Shown in pieces: positions 31,726 to 43,683 of a stretch of DNA of 64,000 nucleotides. Position 1 is the stretch's first letter; every line of letters begins with the position of its first letter. The position numbers and the translations under genes are program-made. The notes under the pieces were generated by a model that had not been told where the DNA came from, did no database searches, and saw only the letters and a program-made list of their open reading frames with translations. This DNA comes from Gnomoniopsis sp. IMI 355080 (Eukaryota; Ascomycota; Sordariomycetes; Diaporthales; Gnomoniaceae): NCBI GenBank assembly GCA_027946555.1, contig JAPEVC010000040.1:122108-186107 (forward strand), written 5' to 3'.

Positions 31726-34272
31726 ATGGAAACACGTCCAAACCATCAATTCGACCCTTTTGGGCGCGGTGTCGCAGCTCTTGATGATGTGAGTCTCCCT
31801 GACTTGGACGGCATCGACTGGGATGATCCAGCCAGCTTCGCGGGCATCATGGGAGCAGGTCTTCCTATTCCAAAAGTGGCATCCCCCAACGAAGTCCGTT
31901 CTGAAGCCGGAGGCCGGTCTGCCAGAATCTTTGCCAGCCACAACGAGCTGCGTGCTATCCTCGATCGATATGAAGCCATGGTCCAGAAGCGATGGACTAA
32001 GAAGACCAGGTCACAACGCCAGGCTATTCTGCTCAAAGCTTGGCCCAATATGCCAACAATGCACCGTCCGGACTTCGATGCTTTCAAGAGAGAATCCCAG
32101 AGCGGCCGTGATCTTGGCACCAAGTACAGAGACTCGTTCATTTGGCCATACATTAACCAGGACGATCTTCTGGCCAGGCCCAAGACATTGCTGCTGCTGC
32201 TCAATGCCCGTGGCCGACACCCACCCTGCAACTTTGCTGCCGCCGACGGCAACGCAATGCATCTTGGCATTGTTACAAATGCCGTCAGTCCAATATTTCT
32301 GAACCAGTATATACTGATACTCAACGGCGCAAACATTGCCGAGGAGTACGGCAAGTTGCTCGCGTGGGATGAGCACCCTGATGCCTTCGATTGGATGCAC
32401 ACTCGAAAACAGTTCCTGCCGGGAGAGGGCCTGATGATTCTTGAGGCTCAGGAGAGACTCCTGGCCTTCTTGGTGACTTGCTGCAAGCAGATTCTACACG
32501 AGTTTTCCGAAGAAAACCTGACCAGCAGCACAATTCCCATCCAGCCAGAGCCGCAGCTGAGAACAGAGGCCGAGGCTAGCGGCTTTGAGTCTCTAGCTAT
32601 CATGGCGGCAGAAGCTCCGTATCGTGTCCCTGCCCAGCTCGATCTCGCACGTATGGTCTCGCTTCTTACCGCCCGGACGTCGGCCGCCGAGGATCACCTA
32701 TGGGCGCTGCGCGAGGACCCCGGCTACTTCGCCGACTCGCTACGCGAATTGAAAGAGCACCGTGGTGAGATGATTAGAGATTCTCACGGCAAAGCTCACC
32801 CCATCTTCGATAAGGCTCGTGAAGGCATTTTCTGGTCCAGAATCCTTGGAAGCACACTATCAGAGGCATATCTTTCGCTTGAGGTTTTCTCCGAGCTTCA
32901 GAATCAGGCTCGAGCGCTACTGGCTCTACAGGCAAGATACTCCGCCGTCATCTCACCACTGGAGGACCTTCCGAAGGAATATCTCCGGGCAATGCTCAAG
33001 TTTCGCTATTATCTGGACCAGGCAGCCAAGGGCCCACTGAGCCAACTCAAAATGTGTGCTCCGCCATCGCCGCCGCTTCGACACCTCTTCGTGCGTCAGC
33101 CGCCCATGGATGTCACTTCTTCCAAAATGTCGATTATGTCCAGGGCAGATGTCAAAAGGGACAAAATAGCAGGCGAGCTGCTCTGGCTTCTGTCAACCCT
33201 ATGGGAAGACGGCCACGCGCTTTTCTTGGCAAAACTACCGATGATTGTTGATGAGCTAGAGCGTGTGCTCGATGCCGAGCCCAAGACCAAAGATCTCGTC
33301 TCTCCATTTATCGCTGCGGTCATTGGAGACCTGTCCATCATCTCACAGTGTCTGAGACAGCTCGATAACTATCAACCGTGGGCCAATGGTTTTGACAACG
33401 CTTTAGTGGACTGTGATGCGGACATCAAGAAAGACTTCGCAACGCGCACTACTTCGTGGGCCAAAATCTCCGCTGCCATCTCAGAGAAGAACCTTGCGCC
33501 GGTCGTCAAGCTAGCAGATATCTCTGGGGGAAGATTTTCTTATCCTGTTGAGAAGCGTCGGACTGAAGACAAGGTCGCGACTTTGCGACAGTCTGAGGCG
33601 AATCTCGACGCTTTTTGGACACGTATGGATCATCTGATGCATGCGAAAGCCGGCAACTTGGCCGATTCCGCGACACGGCGTCTACTGTCTCAGCCACGGA
33701 TTCTGCAGCGAACCCCAGAGTGGGTGGAGCCAGCAAAGAAGGAGAAGCCATCGACCGCTGCTGACGTTGACCCCGACGTACTGAGCAAGCCCATGTCAGC
33801 GCTGTACTTTGATCTTCAGCCCAGCAAGGCAGAGAAACAAGACCCCATCCTCCCGTTACCAAAGTCCAAAACAAAGACAAGGGGCACCGCCCAATCAACC
33901 TCTTCGACGATAGAAGACGACCACGTGGATGCATTGAACACCACCGACCTCCAGCCGAGCTTGTCGGTTGATGCGAGGGCCCTCAAGGTATTTCGCACCA
34001 TCTTCTTCAGCCCTTCTTTGACTTCCACACCAGGCGAGATACCCTGGAATGACTTCCTCCACGCTCTGGCGTCGACGGGTTTTGCGGCGGAGAAGCTCTA
34101 CGGCTCTGTGTGGCAGTTCCGGCCGACAACCTTGGATGTAGAGCGGAGCATTCAGTTCCACGAGCCGCACCCACGTGGCAAGATACCGTTTTGCACTGCT
34201 AGAAGGCATGGCCGGAGACTGAATCGGGCTTACGGCTGGCACGGTGGCATGTTCGTGTTGAGAGAGAGGTGA
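31726..34272 (+). CDS. large uncharacterised fungal protein
   Basis: Single exon, 848 residues, starting at the ATG at 31726 (METRPNHQFDPFGRG). No transmembrane segment or signal peptide is seen. The first 350 residues (for example KAWPNMPTMHRPDFDAFKRES) and the C-terminus, with FHEPHPRGKIPFCTARRHG, resemble a widely distributed but unstudied ascomycete family. The C-terminal segment after the Ser/Thr-rich linker (about 680-730) recalls small HicA-like folds, which is a guess. Intronless structure and codon use look normal for this genome. I cannot give a function. Confidence 0.7.
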   Translation: METRPNHQFDPFGRGVAALDDVSLPDLDGIDWDDPASFAGIMGAGLPIPKVASPNEVRSEAGGRSARIFASHNELRAILDRYEAMVQKRWTKKTRSQRQAILLKAWPNMPTMHRPDFDAFKRESQSGRDLGTKYRDSFIWPYINQDDLLARPKTLLLLLNARGRHPPCNFAAADGNAMHLGIVTNAVSPIFLNQYILILNGANIAEEYGKLLAWDEHPDAFDWMHTRKQFLPGEGLMILEAQERLLAFLVTCCKQILHEFSEENLTSSTIPIQPEPQLRTEAEASGFESLAIMAAEAPYRVPAQLDLARMVSLLTARTSAAEDHLWALREDPGYFADSLRELKEHRGEMIRDSHGKAHPIFDKAREGIFWSRILGSTLSEAYLSLEVFSELQNQARALLALQARYSAVISPLEDLPKEYLRAMLKFRYYLDQAAKGPLSQLKMCAPPSPPLRHLFVRQPPMDVTSSKMSIMSRADVKRDKIAGELLWLLSTLWEDGHALFLAKLPMIVDELERVLDAEPKTKDLVSPFIAAVIGDLSIISQCLRQLDNYQPWANGFDNALVDCDADIKKDFATRTTSWAKISAAISEKNLAPVVKLADISGGRFSYPVEKRRTEDKVATLRQSEANLDAFWTRMDHLMHAKAGNLADSATRRLLSQPRILQRTPEWVEPAKKEKPSTAADVDPDVLSKPMSALYFDLQPSKAEKQDPILPLPKSKTKTRGTAQSTSSTIEDDHVDALNTTDLQPSLSVDARALKVFRTIFFSPSLTSTPGEIPWNDFLHALASTGFAAEKLYGSVWQFRPTTLDVERSIQFHEPHPRGKIPFCTARRHGRRLNRAYGWHGGMFVLRER

Positions 34273-34861
34273 CGAGGGGAGCCCATCCATTACGCAGTGA
34301 CGAGCAGTTGTTCTGCTGATTCAGGGGAACCGGTTTGACTGTATGTCTGTGTACTATAGACAGTATTTGGACCTTGCATGCGAAGGAGACCCGTGGGTGT
34401 CTCGCTAGAAGTGCCTCTTCCCCCTTCTCCCCTTTCCTTATCCTCTGAAGTAGCTTAGCCTGCGGGCCAGTCAGGACAACTTCGAAAAAGGACAGGATGA
34501 AGACACTTCCATTTTGGAATTCGCCTGGGTTGAGACGGACGTGTCCGTGGAATGTCAGTGTGGGATCGATAATGCCTCGAGTCTTGTAATAATATTGTAG
34601 TCGCGAAAAGATCGTCCTCATGTTCGTCCGAATTTCACAGGCGGCAGGCTGCCTGGGAGGTCAGGTTTGCGAGAGGCGGCTGCTTTGAAATGTGAATACG
34701 TAACCCAAAATCAAGTCCCTCAGACGCCTTTAGTTGCTAGCAGATATCTTTGCGGTGGGACTAGCCTGAGAGTGCTGCCTTCGACGAGGTCTGCATCCCG
34801 AATCGACATGCCATTACTTAGCCTCGCCGGGGAAAAAGACTGGCAAGGTTTTCCGTAATAT
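34273..34861. other. intergenic region between convergent genes
   Basis: No gene is supported. Open frames are short and overlap on both strands. Confidence 0.45.
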
Positions 34862-35575
34862 TTAGTCCAATCGCGCAAGAATCTCCGTCACGGCCTCAGC
34901 AACCGTATTGGGTGCTTCAAAGACAGGCGTATGCCCACACTGCGCCCACCGCACCACCGCACCAGGCACCAATCCAGCCAGCTCCTCAGCATCACTCTTT
35001 GAGCGTGCTCTATCCAACACGCCATGTACCACCGCCGTTGGACACGTTATCCGCGCCAGTTGCGTTGTCAGGTCGAGATCTCGCTGGCTTTCGAGCGCTT
35101 CCAGTATAGCCTGGGGAGAGACAGACGCCGCATACCTCCTGAATTCCGCCAGCACCTCGTCCGGGGGCGGGCTCGCGAAGGAGCGCGTAATGACGGCCGC
35201 TCGAATGTCATCGACGTGACCGTCCCGAACGTTTTGGATGATTTTTTTCACATCGCCGTGTCGGCGCATGTGGGCGCCTGTGTTCACCAAGATGAGTCCA
35301 CGAACCAAGTCGGGATTCTCGGCGGCGAGGTAGGCCGCTATGGCGCCGCCGGTCGAGTGACCGAGTAAGATGACGGGCTGTTTGATGTTGCGTGCCTCCC
35401 GCTGAGCAATCTCTTCAATGGACCATGTTTGACGGTCCTCCAGCGGGGAGCCCTCGGGCTTGCGCATCCAAGATACTGGATGAAGTTCGCAAGTGCTTGA
35501 AAGCGCCACTGCTGTGGGCTTGAAGATATCTGGGGAGCAAAGTGTCCCGGGGAATGCTACCACAGTCGGTTTCAT
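34862..35575 (-). CDS. alpha/beta hydrolase fold protein
   Basis: Single exon, 237 residues, close to the minimal hydrolase fold. Visible are the N-terminal oxyanion strand VVAFPGTLCSPDIF, the nucleophile elbow GHSTGG, the acidic-residue loop VVHGVLDRARS and the histidine in CGHTPVFEAP. The triad looks complete. No signal peptide is seen, so it is probably cytosolic. Short hydrolases of this shape include esterases and C-C bond hydrolases; the substrate is unknown. Confidence 0.85.
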   Translation of the reverse strand: MKPTVVAFPGTLCSPDIFKPTAVALSSTCELHPVSWMRKPEGSPLEDRQTWSIEEIAQREARNIKQPVILLGHSTGGAIAAYLAAENPDLVRGLILVNTGAHMRRHGDVKKIIQNVRDGHVDDIRAAVITRSFASPPPDEVLAEFRRYAASVSPQAILEALESQRDLDLTTQLARITCPTAVVHGVLDRARSKSDAEELAGLVPGAVVRWAQCGHTPVFEAPNTVAEAVTEILARLD

Positions 35576-36301
35576 ATCGACAATCCGGGAGGGTGCGATG
35601 AGGTTCTACAGTCGCGCCCCCTAATCACGAAATTCAAAGCCATTATCTGCGCGTAGCGGGGATTGCACACTCCGGAAAACACTTGCGTATGCAAGCCCTC
35701 CACGTGCAGGTTTTGTGCGCCTGCAAGATCGGCCTCGCGTATCGCTGTGAGCTTGAAGGTCAGGATGCAGAGCATGCCACCTCATTGGTCAATGGTTGAG
35801 CGATGCGATTACTGCAATGGATACGGCGAAGGGAAAAAAGGCTGAGCAGGTACACATTTCCCCTCATTCAGAGGTTCTTGTACTCTTCGCGTTGAGGGTG
35901 GAATGGTATCCCTCTGATGCAAGCCGAGGTTCGGGAAGTTGGTGTGTAGAGTGGTCTGAGCCACGGGCTCACGGAAAGCTCCACTTTCAGGCAAGCTTGT
36001 ATACATCCGGACAGAGTATCCGACTTTCTTGCCAGTTCCCACACCTGCTACGTATGAATCTTTGACAACACTGACTCAAGATCGCTGGCTAGGAAGCTTG
36101 GCCGTTGATCACCGATAGGCATCTTTATATCTTGGTACGGAGTCGGATCAATGACCACTTTGTGACCCCACTCTGTATACACCCTGCGTCACACACAGCC
36201 CTACTGTGATTCTCCAGCATTCCAATGGTACAGCCTCGTACAGCTTTTTTACCCAACCCGTGCTCGTACGAGATAAATTCCTTTTCCTTTTTTGGAATGT
36301 A

Positions 36302-36344
<43 letters not shown>

Positions 36345-36909
36345 AAGAAAAAGAGAAGAGAAAAAAACTATCAACAAAAATTCTGCATGGTCATTTCTAC
36401 ACGCATTGAACTGGTAATAATAGCCAAGCAGCGCTGGGTCTGGCACAAGTAAGCTACACCTAACAAGTGGCGAGCCGTTACTACCAACGGCTGCTTTACA
36501 AATGCGGAAACCCCCAGAAGGTTCAAGCTACGGAAGGAGCCGAGGTTGTTGTTACGTCAGTGGGGCATGGCATCAAGCTACCGGAGTACAGCTTTCAGCT
36601 TCACAGGCCAGTCGAGGACGAGCTAGATGCACGCATCGTAACATTGTCTGCCCGCTTCGAGCGGATGCTTTGCAATCAAGGAAGCAGGAAAAGGCGGATG
36701 AAGATCAGAGAAGGCAAAACAGCTCGACAGGATAGTGTGGTGGGGTTGATCAACGGCGAAGTAGATATTTAGACTAGTCAATACCTTTAAAAACGAAATG
36801 CCACATCCACTGGCGATTCCAAGTTCTCATCCAAACACCTAAACCAAACTTCCTCACAACAAATCCCCAGACCAATTGATCAATAGTCACGATCTCTACA
36901 TTGAACACT
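35576..36909. other. intergenic region with AT microsatellite
   Basis: About 1.3 kb without a supported gene. A frame of about 100 codons at 36467-36772 lacks an ATG start and matches nothing I know. A long AT dinucleotide run lies at 36302-36342. The last 130 bases are a typical fungal leader (CAACAAATCC-type) for the next gene. Confidence 0.5.
36302..36342. repeat. (TA)n microsatellite
   Basis: About 40 bases of almost uninterrupted TA dinucleotides. Likely length-variable between strains. Confidence 0.95.
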
Positions 36910-37778
36910 ATGGCTCCCAAGATCCTCATCGTCCTCACCTCTCACGACCAGCTGGGTTCCTCCGGAAAGCCCACTGGCTGGTACCTGGTAAGCCATCATC
37001 CCCCGGTTCATGATTCGTCCTGCATGCAAAGTATCTAGGCACTCAAGTCTCTAACAACTCCATTACAGCCGGAGCTCGCACACCCCTACGACGCCTTCAT
37101 CAAGGCCGGCGCAGAGCTCACCTTTGCCTCCCCCAAGGGCGGACTTGCACCCCTCGACCCCGCCTCCGTGGAGATGTTCAAGGAGGACGCCTCCAGCCAA
37201 GCTTTCCTCAAGGACCACAAGAATCTCTGGGAGAACACCAAGCCACTCTCCGAGTTCGCCTCTGCCGCCGACTCCTACGATGCCATTTTCTACCCAGGCG
37301 GCCACGGACCCATGTTGTAAGTTGCCTCCCATAGAATCTCACCACTTGTCCCCCCCCCCCTTTTTTTTTCGATTTGTGCTTCACCATACGTTTGCTAACA
37401 TGGCCATACTTAAGTGACCTCGCCAACGATGCCACTTCGCAGAAGCTGATCGCGTCGTTCGCCGAGAAAGGCAAGCCCGTTGCGGCCGTGTGCCACGGCC
37501 CGGCCGCTTTCGTCAATGTGAAGCTGAGCAACGGCAAGCACCTGCTGGAGGGCAAAGAGGTCACGGGCTTCAGCAACACGGAAGAAGACCAGGTGCAGTT
37601 GAGCGCGCTGATGCCCTTCATGCTGGAGGATAAGCTGAAGGAAGTGGGCGGAAAGTACGTCAAGGCTGCTGAGCCTTGGGGCGAGAAGACAGTCGTCGAT
37701 GGTAATGTGCTCACAGGGCAGAATCCCTCGAGTGCGCACAAGATTGGCGAGGACGTCCTCAAGGCCATTGGCGCTTAA
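36910..37778 (+). CDS. Hsp31-like DJ-1/PfpI family protein (glyoxalase III type)
   Basis: Three exons, 36910-36987, 37069-37316 and 37415-37778, 229 residues. It shows the class I glutamine-amidotransferase-like fold of the DJ-1 superfamily: KILIVLTSHDQLGSSGKPTGWYL at the N-terminus, the acidic residue in PELAHPYDAF, FYPGGHGPMFD and the nucleophile elbow AVCHGPAA with catalytic Cys. The pattern is that of yeast Hsp31 and its fungal relatives, which convert methylglyoxal to lactate without cofactor and act as stress chaperones. Length matches the Hsp31 group. The second intron contains a C-run followed by a T-run. Firm at family level. Confidence 0.92.
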
Positions 37779-38011
37779 GACGAAGGCATACAAACGGTTT
37801 GAAGATCATAGGGAACACATTGAGATACCAATTTACTTTTGAAGTGGATTATCCATAGCAATGACACTTGCGCGAAGTCGGTGCAACAAATCTATATTGT
37901 GACAAATCTGGCAAAAAGACCAATTGTGCAAGCACGTTGCCAGAATTTATATACCTCTATGCCATCTAAATGCCATTAATCCAGCACACTTCACAGAAGT
38001 AGACCCAGGCT

Positions 38012-39201
38012 TTAAAAAAGCTCCCAAAGGGGCCGCGGGAGATCAGCGCATAGATGAGAGCCTTTCTTCAAATCCACTGCTCGAAGGCCAATGTAAACAC
38101 ACCGTCGAGACGGAGTTCCCATGTTCACTGAGCGGGATTCCAACCCATAATAGCTGGATATCGAGTGTGTGAGGAATCGCCTGGTCGAAAAGTCAGTAAG
38201 CCGCAAGTGCAACGGCTGAGCGTATTGATCAGGGAAAGGAATGACATACTTGAAAGCACTGCTCTCGTCGTCTTCCAACGAGTCGTATATCATCCCACGG
38301 TCAACGGCGTGGTCATGCACTTCCCGATGGGCTTTCTTCCACCCATCTCGCGAAGCTGCTTTCCTCCCCACGAACACAATCTCCTCATCCGAGAAGTCTG
38401 ACTCGTCTTTCGGCTCCTGCGCCTCGCCCTGGTCGATCAGAAACTGTCTGACCGGGCCCTCTAGAGTGCGCACCCAGCCCTTGACACCTGGCGTCTTCTT
38501 GATCGTCTCGCGCAAATCCCGGGGAACCCGCCCCTTGCCCTCGCCCGAGGCCTTCCTCTTTCGCGCAACATTGGTCTTGGCTTCAACCTGCTCTTTCAAC
38601 CCATGATCCCAGTATTGCGCGATATGGTAAGGGATGTGGTGAATCGGGTACACCGGCCTCGGCTCCCAGTCGCTGGGCTGTGGAGGCTCAACGTGGGGGA
38701 CGTCAGTCAGACGCGCTGCAAAACGCCACGGGGTATTAGCCATCTGGTAGAGAGTTCTGGGGTATGCTGCAAAGCAAACCAAAAGACAGAGAAAAAAGGC
38801 TAACCCATATCCCATCGCCGCCGCTGCCGACTACCCTCCTTGCCCTTGAGCAGCGCCTCGCGCCTCTTCAGGGAATCACGACGCAGTGGCATGCGTCGCG
38901 CGGGGCCAATGCCCGCCCCCGCGGCTTGCTCTTCGTTCAGTGCGATTGTCACGCCCCTCGCGCGGCTGTTGTCGTCGAGGGGGATGGCAAGGGGCTGTCC
39001 GCCAGTGCCGCGGGAGTCCGGGGAGACGGAGAGCGATTGTAAGGCTTGGATGGTCCATGCTTCGATGTCGATTGTGCCAGAGGCCGAGTGGGAGTGGCCT
39101 GGGATATTCTGAGGCGCGGTCGGTGTCGGCGGCGCTGGAGTAGGGTGGTGGGCTGAAGGTTCCGGAGGGGGCGGCACGGCGCTGTACTTTCCTATCGCCA
39201 T
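38012..39201 (-). CDS. R3H-associated N-terminal domain protein
   Basis: Three exons on the minus strand: 39201-38805, 38715-38250, 38180-38012; 343 residues. I chose the ATG at 39201 (MAIGKYSAVPPP); the upstream extension is not like the family. The first 100 residues are Pro/Ser-rich and disordered. The segment from RRRWDMA across the first intron into RLTDVPHVEPPQPSDWEPRP, then VYPIHHIPYHIAQYWD, is the conserved core of fungal R3H-associated proteins. The last exon (THSISSYYGLESRSVN...RCVYIGLR) fits an R3H-like nucleic-acid-binding end. A single-stranded nucleic acid-binding role is inferred from the family name only. Confidence 0.8.
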
Positions 39202-40941
39202 GGTGGGTGGAATGGAGGGTCGAGCTTGGCGTGGTGGCGTTGAAGAAGTGGATTCTAAGTGCTGCTGAGGGCTTCGACCGAAGGTTTCAGAGGAAACTCT
39301 TGTAACCCAAGGAACCTTTGAGCGAGGCAAATGACATTCAAAGGAGTTCTGGTCCGTTGAGTGATAGTAATGACAATAGAGTAGTCACTCGGCCAAGGAG
39401 ATAAGCAGCACCGAGCCCGGGGCTCAATGACGCAGTATGACTTGAGGGTTAGGGTCCAAGTGGGACGCGGAGAGCAAAGAGCTACGCTAATTTAATACCT
39501 ACGTTTGACTTGTTGCTTGATTTTGATTGCATGGTGGAAATCTTATCTTTTGCATATTTGCGCGGAACATGGCAGACTGGAAGAGCTGTTTGCGGCACCT
39601 GAGGCGGACATCAATCAGATTGCTTGGCTTCAGGTAATTGTGTTGATTGGAATGCTGATATTTTGCCCACCCGCCCAATCTAATGTACGCGGCATACTTG
39701 GGTATGTAAAGTGAAAGTATCCGCCATTCTCAACCACAAAGTCGATGGGCCTAGGCGATCACCTCCCACCCTGGTATAGATATAGCGGTCCAGCCCATTG
39801 ATTCGGGTGGTTTGGCTGTAATTGACTTTGATTTTTCTAAACCATCCAAGTATCTACAGGCATAGGCAATATAGGAATCCGTGTAAGATGATTGGCTGGG
39901 GCCTCCGCAACCTTGTGCAGTGGCATCGTCGAGGTCTTTACGATACGTTCTCATTTGAATAGCTGAGGGCCATGCCCCGCCCTGGTTGAAAGAAAGAGGA
40001 GAGAACTAAGTCAAACTCCCGGACCAGAAACATAAACACTAGCGTGCCTCCATCGCGTCTTCTACTCACCACACTTCCAGGTTTGCAGCGTTGTGCACAA
40101 CACGATTCGAAGATAATATTTTGCCGTATTGAATGGCGTGGAGTGCGAGCTTGGGATTAGTGCTAGGGTTCTTTTGTGATCGAGTCTTGATGTCACATGT
40201 CGACGCCCAGTAAGAACTGCTTTAGAAGAATAGACCGAAAGCACAGACAAAAGCTTATGCTCGTCCCAGACCGAATTGGTCGAAAACCGACAATGGCTCA
40301 CGACTTCGACTGACTAACTCGCTCCTAGCCAGCGCTTTGTTGAATGCAGTCAATGTCTACGATGTCAGTTGGCCGGTGTGTCAGGCCGGAAGTAGTTGTG
40401 GGTTCGTGTTTCGAGTCAAAGACACCGTAGAAAAATCCAGCATGATTCAAACTTACAGACCATTTATGGTGATGGTGAATGATAATTCTTCATTGAGGAC
40501 AGTGCAGTAGGTCAGTGCTTGACTAAAGAGAAAGCGATCTTCGCCGATGAGATTCGTTCTGAACGCACCCGAAGACGCGCCAAAAAGAAGGAGCGACTAA
40601 TTCCTGGTCTTGAAATTTCTCTTTTGGACACATACACGTTACCCTCCTAATAGAACTGCCTCGGCGACCTTCTGTCTGGGCGCATCCGATACATAGCCTG
40701 ATGCGCCCCTGACATGTACGAAGCTTCGTAGTATGTTGACAGCCCGTTGGCTCTAGGAGAACTGATCAAGACATTAACATACTCTTCTCTGGGCCTCTTA
40801 GCTCATCCATGTCTCGAACTAAAACTCGCAAGCTGCGTAAGAGGCCCGACAACATGCTGCGGCTAACACAAAGCCACAACACCTTCAAGGTACCTGAGTT
40901 GGCATCTGCTGGAATCTGTCCATAGACACATCACTGACTAG
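39202..40941. other. 1.7-kb intergenic region
   Basis: No gene is well supported. A short frame with an ATG at 40809 (MSRTKTRKLRKRPDN) ends at a possible donor (40890) and could be a first exon of the next locus, but the reading phases do not match. Confidence 0.4.
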
Positions 40942-41878
40942 ATTCTGTCAAGCCCTCCCAAATGAGCTCTTGTTCACCATCATGGGCAATCTCGACGACA
41001 AACATGCCCTACAACTCTCAGCTACCAACAGGAACCTGCAAAATCGTCTCCGATCAGAGGTATGCAAGAGAGACTTGAAAGGCAACAAGCACTTGATGCT
41101 ATACTCGTGCTGGTATGGAGAATTAGAGATCATGGAACTGGCACTGTCGCTTTGCGAACCTGTGCTACTAAGCGCCAGATTGAACGAGCCCTTCGACACG
41201 GAAAATTTGAAGGAAGTGGTCCCAGGAAATGTGAAGAAAGAGCAGTTGGCGAGTAAGACAACTCTTCTTCATATCGCTTGCTGGCGTGGCCAGGTCGATA
41301 TCGTACGATTCCTGCTGCAACAGGGGGCATATGCACATACACTTGACTGTAACAACGAGCCAGCCTTGTACCACACGACAAACAACGATTGTGTAAGTAT
41401 CCCACAATCTGGTGGGTATTGCTATCATGTTCAGAGAGTCAAGACACATCGCAGCTGACCGTGGCATCCGTTCAGGCGCGACTATTAGTCGAAGCCTTCC
41501 ATGCGAATCCTAACGCCAGACATAAAGACGACCAAGTGCCGATCACAAGTGTTGTAGAGTCACGAGTATTACACAAGTTACGCTATTGGAAATATCATTA
41601 TCCAACATCCCTCTTGGCTCGTGAAGATAAATTACCTGGTTGGTAGCGGTGCCTGCGTCAATCCAATAGTTCAATATTTCAAAACAGGCACTCTATCTCT
41701 TGCTGCGGGTTGCCACCTACCTGACGATTTGGAGCTCCTGATGAGTCAAGGTGCCGATCACAGCTCACGCTCATCCAGCATGAGCCTGTCCGAAAACGCT
41801 GTGTTCGAAGAGCTCATGGCATTCGAGATGAAGCTTGCTGCATCTTTGGACATACAAAATCCATCGGCGCAAGCCTAG
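40942..41878 (+). CDS. F-box/ankyrin-like gene, structure unresolved, possibly degenerate
   Basis: An exon from about 40942 reads through an F-box-like start (FCQALPNELLFTIMGNLDD) and then ankyrin-like helices (TTLLHIACWRGQVDIVRFLL) to a donor at 41395. Joining to 41476 gives ARLLVEAFHANPNARHKDDQ. The next ankyrin-like segment (INYLVGSGACVNP ... LAAGCHLPDDLELLMSQGAD) is in another frame and needs either an intron (for example donor after DDQ at 41537) or a frameshift. No start codon joins cleanly. Ankyrin/F-box genes are numerous and often broken in fungi. I cannot tell a real multi-exon gene from a decaying copy. Confidence 0.45.
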
Positions 41879-42554
41879 GGAGGAACCTTTTCTGGTACAA
41901 TACCAAGAACACATCACTTCAGTGCTTCAACATGATCCTCAATGCCAGTGCGAGTCCTTAGGTCGCCACACACTCTATTGCTCGTCATCGCCGTCACTGG
42001 GATCCCGACTCCGCAGCATTCCGTCGAGAGGCTTGTCAAGGCTTGTGCGGATTGGGAGGCGCACGGTCTACCTAGATTTTATCAAGATTCTAGGATCAAG
42101 AGAAATTTCGCCACATACTGCAATGGTACCTAGGTCCAAAACTATGTCACGTTCTGTCCTTTAAAAAAGTCGAGCATTTGGGTGGCGCAAGCCTCATTTG
42201 TCTTAATCTGTGTACTTGTCACGGCCAAAACTTTAACGAGGAGGTTTGCTATGCAGTAACTCCAAGCTATATTGATGTGGTACATCAAAGCTACAAAAGC
42301 TCAACAATCCCTTTCACCCTTCACGGTTGTACATGCTTAGGTCATGTCCATCGTCATACCAACTTGACGGGGTAGTAAGAGAACTGGACGTCGGCCTCAC
42401 AAAATATGGGCCCATGTTTTAAATTCATCCGGTAAGGGTGACGTTTCTTTGAAGACGGAGTAAACTCCATCCAAATCCGACAAGATAGCAGACAGGCTGG
42501 GAGATTGAGAATGGCCCCTGGGGTGAATAATGAGCTGAGAGCGCCTCGAGAGCT
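41879..42554. other. intergenic region
   Basis: No gene is supported. A GGTACCTAGG motif lies at 42125-42134. Confidence 0.45.
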
Positions 42555-43683
42555 TTAATCCTCATCACGTCTGCGGGTTCCGATGCCCCCCGGACGGAGA
42601 AGAGGCTGAGTCTCAGCTGCAGCATCGCTTTCTTGACGATCAAGTATGTCGCCGAGCTGATCTTGGGAAATGGCATAATGCTCCGGATGTCCAGTGTACC
42701 TCGTCGGGGTGTTCTCGTCCAGTCCATTAGCATAGACGCGTGACAGCGAGCGAGGCATGGGAGGTCTTCTAGGACCGTCTGCCGTGTCGGTGCCAATCAG
42801 AATATAGTACAGCGCCATACCAAGCAGAATGCCTTGCATGATGCCCGTTAACAGGAAGATGCCCCATGTGCTCCACCCTGCCCATCCGAGCCTGATAGCA
42901 AGGCTCGCCGCGAAAAGGAAGCCACCTGGTGTCTGTATGCACATCATGGGGACACTCAGGCTACCAACATGCTTAAGGTGGTAGGTCATGAAAATCTGTG
43001 GGATGTACTGGACAGCTGCAAGACCGGCGGCTAGAATACCGTTGAAAACAGCCCAGCTGCTCAGCTGGGACGGGAAGACCAGGACAATGATGGCGCTGAC
43101 AACAACCGTGACTAGAATGTGGACGAGAACGACAGTAGCGACCAGGACCGCAGTCTGCCACCTAGGCTCCTCTGGGGCCATTTCAAGCTCCTCCTCGGAA
43201 ACATTCGCGTTCGTGTAGCGGAAAAAGACGAGGAAGAGTACGAATCTGCCTCAGAATTAGTATAAGCGCACGGCGATCATTAGGCGTGAGACGACTGACA
43301 TGAAGGCGAAACAAACCCATTGCACGCCGAGTTGTACGATTCCCAGCACGCCTGCCATACACTCGAATGTGTCCAACTCTTTGCAGCAGCCAGCATCCTG
43401 AATGCTCCTGGGCAGGGTGAGGATGTTGGCAAAGCCGGCAGTTGCCGATGTGGTGCCGAGGAGGACGAAGTACGGGGAGATGCCTTCAGAGGTGCCGCGA
43501 ACGATGATTCGGTAGTGTTGAGGCATGTAGGAGATTAACATGCCGATAACGATTATGCTGCCTCTTGCATTAGCGAGACGAATCTGTCGATTTTCGTATC
43601 TAATTCCAAACATACATGGAGACGACGAGATTCACAAATCCGGGATCGCGCAGGTCGGCGCATTGGTCGTCGGGTGTGTCCAT
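42555..43683 (-). CDS. PQ-loop repeat membrane protein
   Basis: Three exons on the minus strand: 43683-43616, 43557-43300, 43245-42555; 338 residues. I start at the ATG giving MDTPDDQCADLRDPGF, as expected for the family; the frame stays open upstream to 44109 but that part is low-complexity. Two PQ motifs are visible, GMLISYMPQHYRIIVRGTSEG and AVQYIPQIFMTYHLKHVGSLS, in a protein of about seven membrane helices with a hydrophilic C-terminal tail. PQ-loop proteins include vacuolar/lysosomal basic amino acid and cystine transporters and SWEET-like carriers. The transported substrate here is not known. A vacuolar membrane location is inferred. Confidence 0.88.

Noticed and set aside
36467..36772. 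101-codon frame near the TA microsatellite
   Set aside because: It lacks an ATG start and matches no family I know; another overlapping frame is equally open.
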